Assembly (NCBI GenBank): GCA_009777345.1 | Contig: WRMB01000003.1 | Coordinates: 30,801-94,800 of the forward strand | Length of the DNA: 64,000 nt | Direction: 5' to 3' | Source: Micrococcales bacterium | GTDB taxonomy: Bacteria > Actinomycetota > Actinomycetes > Actinomycetales > Cellulomonadaceae | In this document: positions 1 through 7,496 of the stretch, in pieces | Layout: every line of letters starts with the position of its first letter | How positions within the stretch are numbered: the stretch's first letter is position 1 | Program-made: the position numbers and the translations under genes | The notes under the pieces: generated by a model | What the model was told of the DNA's origin: nothing | Databases searched by the model: none | What the model saw: only the letters and a program-made list of their open reading frames with translations

Positions 1-54
1 GGGTGCTGCTCACTGCTGTCCTCCCGTGCCGGGTCGGTCCTCGGCGGACCGGTG

Positions 55-858
55 TCAGGCAGCCAGGTCGGCTGCGCTGGTGAAGGCCTGGCGGCGCCAG
101 CCCAGGACCGGGCCGATGTCGCCGTGCTGGTGGGTCACGACCAGCTCGCGGTAGTCCTTCCCGGTGCCCAGACCCAGGTCGCGTCCGGACCGGTCGTGGC
201 CGCCGGTGGCCGCCTCGACCTGACGGTGCAGGCGCTCGAGCGTGGCGGCGTCCAGGACCTGGCCGTCCGGTCCGCCCGGGCGCAGCGGCTCGACGCCGCA
301 CGAGCAGCCGGGGTGGATGGGCATGAGCTCGGCCCTGCGGTACCGCTGGGTCGAGGCGATGACGCACAGCGCGCAGGCGGACGCGCCGGACAGGGTGCGC
401 CGGTACCCGCCCTGCCAGGAGGCCAGCGAGCGGCGCGCCTGGTGGACGTTGGCCAGCTGCAGGTCGGTGGCGACCAGGGACGCCAGGCGGACCAGCGACG
501 CGGCGAGCGCCGCCTGGAGCGTCTGCCCTCGGGACAGGTCGTAGCGCATCTGGACCGCAGGGCGCCGGTACGCCTCGGCCGTGTCCGCGGTACGCAGCCC
601 GCGGTGCAGGTCGACCAGCCCGGCAGGTCCGTCCCCGGTGGCCAGGCCGAGCCAGGTGTCGGTTGTCCGGGCCACGGCGGCCTGGCCGGCCCGGACCGTG
701 GGAACGACCTGGGAGACGAACCGGTCGACGTCGGCGTCGCGCCACGACCCGAGCCCGACCCACACGGCTCGGGCGTACCCGTGCACGACGTCCAGGACTC
801 CGGAGCGTGCTGCCAGGTCGGCGCGGACCAGCGCCTCACGCTGCGCCTGGGACAGCAC
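55..858 (-). CDS. MuF-like minor capsid / head morphogenesis protein
   Basis: 267 aa. The alpha-helical N-terminal part (about residues 1-150) is followed by a Cys/His-rich segment around residues 158-190 (CALCVIAST, then HPGCSCGV), the usual signature of actinophage minor capsid proteins that follow the portal gene. Such proteins join the procapsid near the portal. It begins with GTG, 23 bases inside the end of the portal gene, so translation is probably coupled; no clear Shine-Dalgarno is seen, and an internal start is possible. The call rests on the motif and on position after the portal. Confidence 0.75.
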   Translation of the reverse strand: MLSQAQREALVRADLAARSGVLDVVHGYARAVWVGLGSWRDADVDRFVSQVVPTVRAGQAAVARTTDTWLGLATGDGPAGLVDLHRGLRTADTAEAYRRPAVQMRYDLSRGQTLQAALAASLVRLASLVATDLQLANVHQARRSLASWQGGYRRTLSGASACALCVIASTQRYRRAELMPIHPGCSCGVEPLRPGGPDGQVLDAATLERLHRQVEAATGGHDRSGRDLGLGTGKDYRELVVTHQHGDIGPVLGWRRQAFTSAADLAA

Positions 859-2278
859 CGGCGGTGTCCGTGACGGTAAGCAGCGCCGCGGCCAGCCGGT
901 CCGCGGCCACGGCCTGCTCCTCGATGGCGACCTCCTCGGGGGTGGCCTGCCACACGTGCTCCATGATCCACCGCGACGACATCCCGGCCGTCCTGGCGTC
1001 CCTGGCGGCAGCGGCCCTCGTGCCCAGGGAGTGCCGCTCGAACGGCATCCAGTCCACCGTGATCTTGTCGAGCCTGGCCCGGTCGGTCTCGCCCTGGAAC
1101 CGCAGGGCCAGGGACATGACCTGCGCCAGGGCGTTCCCGGCGCGGCGGGCCCGGTCCTCGACGGCGAACACCAGGCCCTCGGCGGCCCGGTCCGCGCCCG
1201 AGGCGGACTGGTTGTCCGGGGCGAAGATCCACATCGGACGGCGCGTCACCACCGCCAGGTGCTTGAGGTCGTCGGCCGCCGCGGACAGCACGCCCTGCAC
1301 GTCGGCCTGGGCCGACTCCCACACCTCTGCAGCCCCGGGCAGCAGCCACAGCGCGTCGGGGCTGCTCACGAACAGCTGGTCGTAGTCGATCCTGCGGCCC
1401 CGCAGGGACTCCTCGGGCCAGTCCGCCGGGTACACCGACGGGAAGTCGCCCTTCAGGGCCCGCTGCCGGAACGCCTGCATCGTGACTATGACCACACGCT
1501 GCAGGATGACGTGGTTGATCCGGTCCAGGACGTCGGTGTGCGGCTCGTACTCACCGGTCCCGTGCCGGTTGCGGAACCTCACGATCCCCACCACGTCATC
1601 CAGCCCGTCCGGGAGGCTGGTCCCTTCCGGGCCGCCGTGCTCGTCGGACCACGACCACGACGTCGGCGAGAACGGGACGGCAGACCCGGTCGTCGCTCTG
1701 CGGGTCCTGGTCGCGACGTAGACCTTCCCAGGCGTGTGGAGGTAGGCGAAGTCGGCTCCGACGTCGGGGTCGTGGAAGAACTTCGCCCCGGCCCGCACCC
1801 GTGACTGGCGCACCGGGTCGTGGATGGTCACGACCTGCCGCGGGTCCTCCGCGGTGATCTGGACCTGCGACGGGGTCGGCGTCCCGGTGACCGCAGGGTC
1901 GACGCCGACGATCATGTACGCGTCGGCCAGGGCGCACATGGTGTCCAGCACGTCGGGAAGCTCGACGTCCAGTCCGTTGGCCCGGTACGTCTCCCAGGCC
2001 TTCGCGTCGCCGGCCTGCGACCCTTCGACGGCGGTCCTCACGGCCCGCACGCACAGCCGCTCGGTGACCGAGGACACGATCGTCTCGGCGACGTTGAGCC
2101 GCGCCAGCCTCACGAAGTCCCGGAAGGCCCGCTTCTCGACCTCGGCGCGTCGTGGGAGCGGCGGGTCGCCGCGCCGGTACCGGTCCAGCCTGTCCAGCTC
2201 TGGCAGGCGTGCCTTGAGCTTCTTGTGGCACCTGGCCAGCCACCACCCGGGCGACCATGGTTCCTCGACGTCGATCAA
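836..2278 (-). CDS. Phage portal protein, SPP1 gp6-like
   Basis: 480 aa, usual length for the family. The dodecameric portal forms the DNA entry and exit channel of the capsid and docks the terminase. N-terminal residues about 50-110 contain the helix-rich stretch ending in ADAYMIVGVDP, followed by a beta-rich wing region, typical of gp6-like portals of actinophages. The ORF opens with TTG, 11 bases after the terminase stop, behind a G-rich GAGGGG ribosome site lying on the terminase stop. The order terminase, portal, MuF confirms the call. Confidence 0.85.
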   Translation of the reverse strand: MIDVEEPWSPGWWLARCHKKLKARLPELDRLDRYRRGDPPLPRRAEVEKRAFRDFVRLARLNVAETIVSSVTERLCVRAVRTAVEGSQAGDAKAWETYRANGLDVELPDVLDTMCALADAYMIVGVDPAVTGTPTPSQVQITAEDPRQVVTIHDPVRQSRVRAGAKFFHDPDVGADFAYLHTPGKVYVATRTRRATTGSAVPFSPTSWSWSDEHGGPEGTSLPDGLDDVVGIVRFRNRHGTGEYEPHTDVLDRINHVILQRVVIVTMQAFRQRALKGDFPSVYPADWPEESLRGRRIDYDQLFVSSPDALWLLPGAAEVWESAQADVQGVLSAAADDLKHLAVVTRRPMWIFAPDNQSASGADRAAEGLVFAVEDRARRAGNALAQVMSLALRFQGETDRARLDKITVDWMPFERHSLGTRAAAARDARTAGMSSRWIMEHVWQATPEEVAIEEQAVAADRLAAALLTVTDTAGAVPGAA

Positions 2279-2288
2279 CCTGTCCCCC

Positions 2289-3950
2289 TCACCTGACGCG
2301 GATCGGCACCGCGGGCTTGGCCTGTGTCGCCCCTGCCGCTACCGCGTCCAGGCGCGCGGTCCACGCCAGGACCGCTGCCACGGCGGCGTCGATCTTGTCG
2401 GGGCTGTCGGGGTGCTGCTTGTAGATCCCGTACCCGGAGGCGTTGGTCCGCCGCCGGGCGTTGAGCACGTGCGTGGTCAGGACCAGCGCCCCGGTGTGCA
2501 CCAGGTCGCCGTCGACGACGGCACCGCGGAACGCCTCCAGGGCCCGGGTGACCCGGGCCCTGGAGCCCATCCACCACTCGACCGGGTTGGACCCGGATGC
2601 CCTGACCGTCAGGGTCGCCCCCCAGGAGGCCTCCCACCCGGCGACCGTGCCCTCCCACCGGGCCGGGTCGGCGTAGAACCCGACCACCCGCCAGGTGGAG
2701 AACGCCTCCCTGACCGCTCGGTCGACCTCGTCGGTCGGCACGCGCCACCCGTCCCCGTCGGGACCCGTCGGCTGCTCCCACACCCGGACCGGCCAGACCA
2801 GGCCGTCGTGGACCCGGCACGCCACCAGCGCGGTAGCGTCGGCCGTGCCGCGGGACCGGCCGCGGGACCCGTCGAACCCCAGGGTGACGACGTCTCCTGG
2901 GGCGGGCGGTGCGACCTCGCCCACGACGTCGGCCGACCTGGCGTTCCACTCCGGCCTGGTGATCCACGAGTCCGAGGCGTGGGTGATCTGGTTCAGGAAG
3001 TCGGCCCGCAGGCGCTGCACGTCGTTGGCCGGGTCCCAGAACGCGTCGGCGTTCGCCTGGACCGGCGACCATCCCGGCCTGCACGGCGGGTCGTGCAGCA
3101 CGCACCCGCGCGGGTCGTCCGAGGAGCAGCCGTAGGCGTACCGCAGCCCGGCCACCAGGGACTCCCGGTCGGTCAGGTCGGTGTCGGCCGGGGCCTCGCG
3201 GTGGTCGTACAGCAGGCCGGAGTTCCTGGCCCGGCCCTCGGCGATCTTCTGGGCGTACGCCGCTGACTGCTCGGCCACCGACCCCTCGCCGGGGACGTAG
3301 GCGTTCGGCGACTCCAGGGTCCGGCCGCCGACCTTGACCGCGTTGGTGCGCATGTTCTGCGCCAGGACCAGGCCGCCGTTGGACCTGACCCACTCCTCGG
3401 TCTGGTCCAGGATCCCCAGCACCGTGCGGGCGCCCTTGACCGTCCGGGCCGACGAGCCGACCCGCCGGATCTGCCCCACAGGCAGGTTGACGAACGTCTC
3501 CAGCGGCTCCAGGCCCGGGTAGTCGTCGACGACAGGCCCGCAGAGCATCCCCAGGACCGCGTCCCAGGTGTTCTTCGTCTGCTCCTCGGACACCGCCGCC
3601 ACGTGGACCAGCGGCACCCGCACCGACGACCACGGCCGCCCGGCCGGCTGACCGTCGGCGTCCCACCCGTCGAACAGGACGTCGGCCAGCCCCTCGACGA
3701 TCGCCAGCGCGCCCAGGAACGGCGACTTCCCCCAGCCGCGCGACCTGCCGATCAGCCCGCGGTGGTAGACGAACCGCCCGGTGCCCGGGTCGACCTGGTA
3801 CCAGCGCAGGACGAAGTCCTCCTGCTCCCTGGTGAAGAGCATCGGGCCGCCGTCCGGGTCGTCCGGGGCGTTGAGCTCTGCGGCGACCCAGTCGATGACG
3901 TAGTGCCCGAGGGTAGGGACCTCGCCGTCGGACGTGGGCCTCCACGGCAC
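2289..3950 (-). CDS. Terminase large subunit
   Basis: 553 aa. ATP-driven DNA-packaging motor with a C-terminal nuclease. The N-terminal ATPase shows a Walker-A-like segment RSRGWGKSPF (about residues 68-77) and a Walker-B-like hydrophobic strand ending ILDQTEEW (about 180). The RNase H-like nuclease domain begins at GFDGSRGRSRGTADAT and includes the late acidic DKIDAAVAAV motif. The start is GTG at 3950, four bases after the small-subunit stop. Family length and neighbours agree. This type is common in siphophages of actinobacteria. Confidence 0.9.
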   Translation of the reverse strand: MPWRPTSDGEVPTLGHYVIDWVAAELNAPDDPDGGPMLFTREQEDFVLRWYQVDPGTGRFVYHRGLIGRSRGWGKSPFLGALAIVEGLADVLFDGWDADGQPAGRPWSSVRVPLVHVAAVSEEQTKNTWDAVLGMLCGPVVDDYPGLEPLETFVNLPVGQIRRVGSSARTVKGARTVLGILDQTEEWVRSNGGLVLAQNMRTNAVKVGGRTLESPNAYVPGEGSVAEQSAAYAQKIAEGRARNSGLLYDHREAPADTDLTDRESLVAGLRYAYGCSSDDPRGCVLHDPPCRPGWSPVQANADAFWDPANDVQRLRADFLNQITHASDSWITRPEWNARSADVVGEVAPPAPGDVVTLGFDGSRGRSRGTADATALVACRVHDGLVWPVRVWEQPTGPDGDGWRVPTDEVDRAVREAFSTWRVVGFYADPARWEGTVAGWEASWGATLTVRASGSNPVEWWMGSRARVTRALEAFRGAVVDGDLVHTGALVLTTHVLNARRRTNASGYGIYKQHPDSPDKIDAAVAAVLAWTARLDAVAAGATQAKPAVPIRVR

Positions 3951-3953
3951 CGG

Positions 3954-4400
3954 TCAGCCGGTCGCGCCGGCACCTGGCAGCACCACCAGGGCGCCGCGCC
4001 TCTCGCGCGACGATGCCGGGACACCAGGCCGGGCCTTGTCCTTCTCGTCGGCGTCGGCGAACTGGATCCGCAGCCTGGCCCGGTCCTCGGGGGTAGCACC
4101 GAACTTCGCCACCCTGATCCTCAGCTCGGGCAGCTTCGTGAAGTCGCCGGAGCCCCACACCGCTGCGTGCAGCAGCGCCGTGTCCAGCATGAACGACCAG
4201 TCGGTGGACATGAAGTGCTCGGCCAGCGGCGACTCGGCCCACATCTGCCACCACACCCTGGTCTGCTCCGGCCAGGGGACGTCGTCGGGGAGGCCTGGCT
4301 GGTCGGCGCGGACGAACTCGACGACGGTCGTGGCGACCGTGTCGGCGTTACGCCTGGCCCGACGGCGCGGGTCCTTGGGCGACGGTCCCCGTCCGGCCAT
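3954..4400 (-). CDS. Terminase small subunit
   Basis: 148 aa from the ATG at 4400, chosen because GGGAGGA lies 5-6 bases upstream; the frame remains open further. The basic N-terminus (AGRGPSPKDPRRRARRN) and conserved WPEQTRVWWQMWAESPLAEHF segment are typical of actinophage small terminases, which recognise the packaging site and load the large subunit. The large-subunit gene follows after four bases. A perfect hairpin lies just upstream. Confidence 0.85.
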   Translation of the reverse strand: MAGRGPSPKDPRRRARRNADTVATTVVEFVRADQPGLPDDVPWPEQTRVWWQMWAESPLAEHFMSTDWSFMLDTALLHAAVWGSGDFTKLPELRIRVAKFGATPEDRARLRIQFADADEKDKARPGVPASSRERRGALVVLPGAGATG

Positions 4401-4426
4401 CTGCTGTCCTCCCGTGTCGGGACTTA

Positions 4427-4456
4427 GCACCAGGCCCCGGAACCGGGGCCTGGTGC
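4427..4456 (-). terminator. Perfect 14-bp-arm hairpin
   Basis: The arms GCACCAGGCCCCGG and CCGGGGCCTGGTGC are perfectly complementary with only AA between them. It sits between the 27-aa ORF and the small terminase gene. There is no U-tract, so it could be a GC-rich terminator, an RNA processing site, or a partial barrier that sets late-gene expression. Confidence 0.5.
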
Positions 4457-4468
4457 TGGGCTGGGGGC

Positions 4469-4552
4469 TCAGGAGCCCGAGGTACGGCCGCCGAAGACCG
4501 ACGAGGCGAGTCGGCGTACCGCTGTCGCGGCACGGGAGATCCGGTTGCGCAT
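4469..4552 (-). CDS. Very small basic ORF (27 aa)
   Basis: ATG at 4552 is preceded by GGAGGGGGG about 8 bases upstream. The peptide begins MRNRISRAATAVRRLAS and ends FGGRTSGS; it is arginine-rich and probably helical. It lies between the 111-aa companion gene and the terminase hairpin, on the same strand as the packaging genes. No function is known to me. The strong ribosome site is the main evidence. Confidence 0.45.
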   Translation of the reverse strand: MRNRISRAATAVRRLASSVFGGRTSGS

Positions 4553-4586
4553 GTCGTCACCCCCCTCCGCTGCTCGGCTGACAGGA

Positions 4587-4922
4587 CTACCCGCGCCTGC
4601 GCAGCAGGTCTGCGAGCGCGCGTCCGTCCAGGTACTTGTCGCCCAGGGCGCCGGCTCCGGTCTCGGCCAGGAACGCGTCCTTCTCGGCGCGGGACGCGAA
4701 GCACACCGCGAACCAGAACTCGGAGTCTGTCGCAGCGCGGAAGCGCGTCTCCTCGGTCTTCGCCCGGTCGCGGTACGCCTGCTCCATGGCCGTCAGCTCG
4801 GCAGCCGAGTCGGCAGCCAGGTCGTCTCCGTACTCGACGTCGGCGAGCGGGTCGGGGGCGCCGGGCCCGAAGGCGACGCCACGGCCGCCGACCTTCGGCC
4901 CGCCGGAGAACGAGATGCCCAT
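4587..4922 (-). CDS. Conserved phage protein, companion of the PAPS-reductase-like gene
   Basis: 111 aa. The start overlaps the stop of the upstream gene as TGATG, so the two are translated together. The N-terminus (MGISFSGGPKVGGRGV) is glycine-rich; the C-terminal half, with TDSEFWFAVCFASRAEK and GDKYLDGRALADLL, looks like a compact conserved domain. I recall similar small proteins beside PAPS-reductase-like genes in other actinophages, but this is unverified. Function unknown; probably acts with its partner. Confidence 0.7.
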   Translation of the reverse strand: MGISFSGGPKVGGRGVAFGPGAPDPLADVEYGDDLAADSAAELTAMEQAYRDRAKTEETRFRAATDSEFWFAVCFASRAEKDAFLAETGAGALGDKYLDGRALADLLRRRG

Positions 4923-5632
4923 CAGGCCACCTCCATGCGGGCCCGGAAGAGCTGCATGTCGGCCAGCGGGAACCAGTCCAGCACCCGCTGGAAGTCGTCC
5001 GGTGCGAACCGCGACAGCGGCTCCAGGAACCGGTGGTCGATCCCGTCGAACGACCGGCCGAACCACTCGTAGTCCACAGGGAGCCGGATCCCGGCCTGGT
5101 CGACCCTGGCCACGACCTCGCTCTTGAGCCAGTCGGCGACGGGCGAGACCTTCCGCTTCTCGTGCTTCATCACGCCGTGCCGCACGAACGACGCCCGGCG
5201 GACGATCGAGTCCGAGGCGCGCACGCCGTCGGCGACCCAGGTGTCGTCGGGCAGGCCCATGTCCTGCTTGACCAGGCCCCACATCTCGTCGTACCCGACC
5301 GTCGGCATCCGCGCCGCCTCGATGACGGCGCACCGCTCGGGCGGCTGGAAGACGAGGTTGTTCAGCCAGCGCCACAGGCTCGGGTGCGGGTAGCGGGCGA
5401 TGGGCTTGCCCAGCGCGTCCTCCTGCTCGGACAGCGTCTGCTCGACGAACCGCAGCCCGGGGACCAGGTACAGGTAGGCCAGGCGCGTCTCGACGCCGGA
5501 GTCCCGCAGCGCCAGCTCGGCCGCGAGCGCGTCCTTGCCAGTGGAGAACGCCACCAGCACGGGACGACCCTCTCCGGCGAGCCGGGCACGGACCTCGGCC
5601 GAGGTCGGCTGGCCCTTGATCACGGTCGGCAT
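4922..5632 (-). CDS. PAPS-reductase-like adenine nucleotide alpha-hydrolase family protein
   Basis: 236 aa. Residues about 26-42 read VLVAFSTGKDALAAEL, a PP-loop of the SGGKDS type that in this family binds ATP or adenylyl-sulfate compounds. Later conserved parts include ERCAVIEAAR and the segment VADGVRASDSIVRR, comparable to the substrate loop of PAPS reductases and related thiolation or ligation enzymes. No complete sulfate-assimilation operon is present, so a DNA or RNA modification role in the phage is more likely than assimilation. The substrate cannot be told from sequence. First gene of the leftward packaging operon, with a weak ribosome site. Confidence 0.75.
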   Translation of the reverse strand: MPTVIKGQPTSAEVRARLAGEGRPVLVAFSTGKDALAAELALRDSGVETRLAYLYLVPGLRFVEQTLSEQEDALGKPIARYPHPSLWRWLNNLVFQPPERCAVIEAARMPTVGYDEMWGLVKQDMGLPDDTWVADGVRASDSIVRRASFVRHGVMKHEKRKVSPVADWLKSEVVARVDQAGIRLPVDYEWFGRSFDGIDHRFLEPLSRFAPDDFQRVLDWFPLADMQLFRARMEVA

Positions 5633-5639
5633 GTCGGCC

Positions 5640-5754
5640 TGCTCATGTCACCCACAGGGTCAATGGTATACCGACTATACTCTGAGTGCACCCGGGGGAC
5701 CGGGTGAAACGGTAAACTGTGTATACTGTGAGCGTGAGCCAGCAGGAAGGTGTG
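5640..5754. promoter_or_regulatory. Divergent promoter/operator region with TATACT repeats
   Basis: The region separates the leftward PAPS-like gene from the rightward small HTH gene. TATACTCTGAG at 5676-5686 and TATACTGTGAG at 5722-5732 are near-identical direct repeats 46 bases apart, and each TATACT resembles a -10 box. GGTATACC at 5665-5672 is a perfect 8-bp palindrome. The copy at 5722 is placed to start transcription just before the ATG at 5755. Good -35 boxes are not evident. Confidence 0.45.
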
Positions 5755-5961
5755 ATGGACCGGCTCCGCGCTGCGGCAGCGCGGGTGTCGCAGGCATCCG
5801 ACGGGCTGGACGCCGCCACCAGAGACCGAGAGGCGGCGATCCTGGCCGCCAGGGAAGCCGGGGCCACCTGGGAGCAGATAGCAGACGCTGGCGGGATGAC
5901 GAGGGTCGGGGCGATCAGGGCAGGACAGCGGGGCCGGGCACGTGCGGCGGACCAGGCCTGA
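5755..5961 (+). CDS. Small helix-turn-helix protein
   Basis: 68 aa from the ATG at 5755, chosen because AGGAAGG lies about 4 bases upstream and a -10-like TATACT precedes it; upstream in-frame starts would overlap that box. Residues about 25-60 (ILAAREAGATWEQIADA, then GAIRAGQRGRARAA) have the spacing of a helix-turn-helix of the kind seen in small actinophage regulators. It faces away from the packaging genes and may control the shared divergent region. Confidence 0.7.
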   Translation: MDRLRAAAARVSQASDGLDAATRDREAAILAAREAGATWEQIADAGGMTRVGAIRAGQRGRARAADQA

Positions 5962-6125
5962 CCTGTACGCAGCCCGAGCCGCAGCACCTCCCTGCTGTCC
6001 AGGACGACCGGGGAGGGGGTACCGGTCAGCCCGCTGCGCTGCCGGTCTGCTCGGCCGGCCTGGTCGGCTGGTCTGGTCGGTCGTCGTCGTCGTCGACCTG
6101 ATCGTCCGGAGGGCCCCTGCTGCTG

Positions 6126-6506
6126 TCATGCCGATCGACTGGCCACCTGCCCCCCAGGGGGTGGAGGCTGCAGTCCAGGGTGCTCCTCGGCCAGCGGCCT
6201 GACCGCTGGCCTGCGGGCCGCCCGGCCGACTGCCGCCTCTCGGCGGCTCTTGCTCCCGTGGCACGGGCCGCACAGCCCGCGGTGGTTGGACGGGTGGTTG
6301 GTCCCGCCCTGGGCCAGGGGGACGGTGTGGTCGTCCTGGGTGGATGGCCTCCCGCACGGGGATGGGCTGTCGGCGTCGGCAGAAGGGTCCATTGTCGTGC
6401 ACCTGGGGCACCCGGTGCACCGGCACACGGTGTCTCTGGCGAGGACGGACGCCCGCAGCCGCCTGGACGCCCGGGTCGACCCCGGTCTACTGCCCCACGA
6501 CGTCAT
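6126..6506 (-). CDS. HNH endonuclease
   Basis: 126 aa. Contains DDHTVPLAQGGTNHPSN followed by HRGLCGPCHGSKSRREA: the HNH core with metal-binding histidines and asparagine and a CxxC in the final helix. A second Cys pair (CRCTGCPRC) lies near residue 30. Free-standing HNH proteins next to terminase genes assist packaging-linked DNA cleavage in cos-type phages. Its ATG overlaps the preceding stop as ATGA, which explains the lack of a ribosome site. About 160 bases between its stop and the 5755 gene hold no gene. Confidence 0.9.
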   Translation of the reverse strand: MTSWGSRPGSTRASRRLRASVLARDTVCRCTGCPRCTTMDPSADADSPSPCGRPSTQDDHTVPLAQGGTNHPSNHRGLCGPCHGSKSRREAAVGRAARRPAVRPLAEEHPGLQPPPPGGQVASRSA

Positions 6507-6709
6507 GCTGCGCAGGCCCGGAGGGACGCCGCTGCGGCCTCGAGGATGTCCGCGAGGCCGGCCTCGACGCCGCTCAGCGTCACAGTGCCGGACGAGTCCG
6601 CATCAGACAGCGTCAGCTCGGCGGTCCCGATCTCGTGCGGGTCGCCGTCTCCGACGCGGACCAGCAGGCCGATCTCGACGCCTGCAGTGGTCGTCGGCTG
6701 GTGCTCCAT
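6503..6709 (-). CDS. Small acidic phage protein, unknown function
   Basis: 68 aa from the ATG at 6709, preceded by GAGGAGG 5 bases upstream. The beta-rich sequence (VEIGLLVRVGDGDPHEIG, GTVTLSGVEAG) ends in a helix LADILEAAAASLRACA. The stop overlaps the HNH start (ATGA), so it is translated with the nuclease. Not recognised. Confidence 0.6.
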   Translation of the reverse strand: MEHQPTTTAGVEIGLLVRVGDGDPHEIGTAELTLSDADSSGTVTLSGVEAGLADILEAAAASLRACAA

Positions 6710-6757
6710 GCCGCTCCTCCTCGTGCCAGGCCGGGAGTCGAACCCGGAACCGCGCGC

Positions 6758-7000
6758 ATGGACGAGAACCGTCGCAGGCGGGAGGCTCGGCCCGCCCGCG
6801 GGGCCGTGCCGCTGCACCTGACGGCCGCGCAGTGCGCCGAGCCGGTCGGGGTGGCCGAGGCGACGTGGTGGTCCTACGTGTACCGGGGACGGGCACCGGC
6901 ACCGGTGGGCTGGACCAGCAGCCCGGCCGGTCGCAAGATCCGGGTCTGGTCGACCGGCGAGGTCGCTGCGTGGGACAGGGCCAGGCCGAGCCGTGGCTGA
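6758..7000 (+). CDS. MerR/excisionase-type small DNA-binding protein
   Basis: 80 aa. Residues about 20-75 form a winged-HTH of the excisionase/MerR kind: LTAAQCAEPVGVAEATWW, then SYVYRGRAPAPVGW and GRKIRVWSTGEVAAW. No good ribosome site precedes the ATG. It runs opposite to the neighbouring nuclease genes. One of three small proteins of this class in the prophage (others at 7179 and 22487), any of which could be an excision factor or a regulator. Confidence 0.65.
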   Translation: MDENRRRREARPARGAVPLHLTAAQCAEPVGVAEATWWSYVYRGRAPAPVGWTSSPAGRKIRVWSTGEVAAWDRARPSRG

Positions 7001-7019
7001 GCAGATTCGGCGGGCTGCG

Positions 7020-7095
7020 TAGCGGGGGCAGGATTCGAACCTGCGACCTCAAGGGTTATGAGCCCTGCGGGCTGACCGAGCTGCCCTACCCCGCT
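7020..7095 (-). tRNA. Phage-borne tRNA with CAT anticodon (tRNA-Met or Ile2)
   Basis: The cloverleaf can be read directly: acceptor AGCGGGG/CCCCGCT (7 bp), D-stem GGGC/GCCC, anticodon loop CTCATAA on a stem with AGGG/CCCT, T-arm GCAGG-TTCGAAT-CCTGC, discriminator A. CCA is not encoded. Anticodon CAT means elongator Met, or Ile if the wobble C becomes lysidine. A TTGACA box lies on the same strand at 7177-7182, about 80 bases upstream, but a correctly spaced -10 is not clear. Confidence 0.9.
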
Positions 7096-7178
7096 ATGAC
7101 GAAGGCCCGGGAGCGTCGCTCTCCGGACCTGCGGGCATACCTATGCCACGCACAGCGTGTTACAACACTCGACCGTTG

Positions 7179-7388
7179 TCAAGCCGAACGTGCGGTCCGG
7201 CTCCACGGTCGCCCTCCGGACATGCGCATGGTGCGCTCGGCACGGCGGACGTCGGCCAGGTGGACGTGGGTCCGACCGCCGATGGTGCGCCTCTCGACGA
7301 TGCCGCGATGGATCCACACCCTGATCGTCCCCTGCCGCACGCGCGTGTCTCGGGCCGCGTCGGCGACGGTGGCCCACTGGTCGGCCAT
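7179..7388 (-). CDS. Excisionase-family (MerR-like) DNA-binding protein
   Basis: 69 aa. WATVADAARDTRVRQGT, IRVWIHRGIVERRTIGG and RTHVHLADVRRAE give the helix-turn-helix plus wing of HTH_17/excisionase domains. The ATG at 7388 has GAGAGGGTGA upstream. It is divergent from the 7485 gene and shares with it a control region containing a short palindrome. A regulator or recombination directionality factor for one of the two recombinases is possible. Confidence 0.75.
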   Translation of the reverse strand: MADQWATVADAARDTRVRQGTIRVWIHRGIVERRTIGGRTHVHLADVRRAERTMRMSGGRPWSRTARSA

Positions 7389-7440
7389 CTTTCACCCTCT
7401 CACACCCGGCATGTTCCTAATTTAGGTGCTACTCTGGAGT
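7389..7440. promoter_or_regulatory. Divergent control region with palindrome CCTAA-T-TTAGG
   Basis: CCTAA (7416-7420) and TTAGG (7422-7426) form an 11-base palindrome between the leftward HTH gene and the rightward cassette. TACTCT at 7430-7435 could serve as a -10 for the rightward genes, although no good -35 is seen at the right distance. The palindrome would be a natural operator for the adjacent HTH protein. Confidence 0.4.
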
Positions 7441-7496
7441 CAGGCCAGGGGACCGCCCCAGGCCCAGACCCGAAGGGGAGCACGATGAGCTACCAC
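7441..7496 (+). repeat. 56-bp perfect direct repeat, copy 1 (leader plus start codons)
   Basis: Identical to 8965-9020. It contains the hairpin arms GGCCAGGGG and CCCCAGGCC around ACCG (one A-A mismatch), a GAAGGGGAG ribosome site, and the first four codons M-S-Y-H of the 7485 gene. Flanks differ on both sides, so the identity is confined to this segment. Confidence 0.95.

Noticed and set aside
6721..6800. tRNA-like T-arm (CCGGG-TTCGACT-CCCGG) on the minus strand
   Set aside because: No matching acceptor strand, D-arm or anticodon stem can be formed upstream, and the region overlaps a coding HTH gene; at most a tRNA relic.
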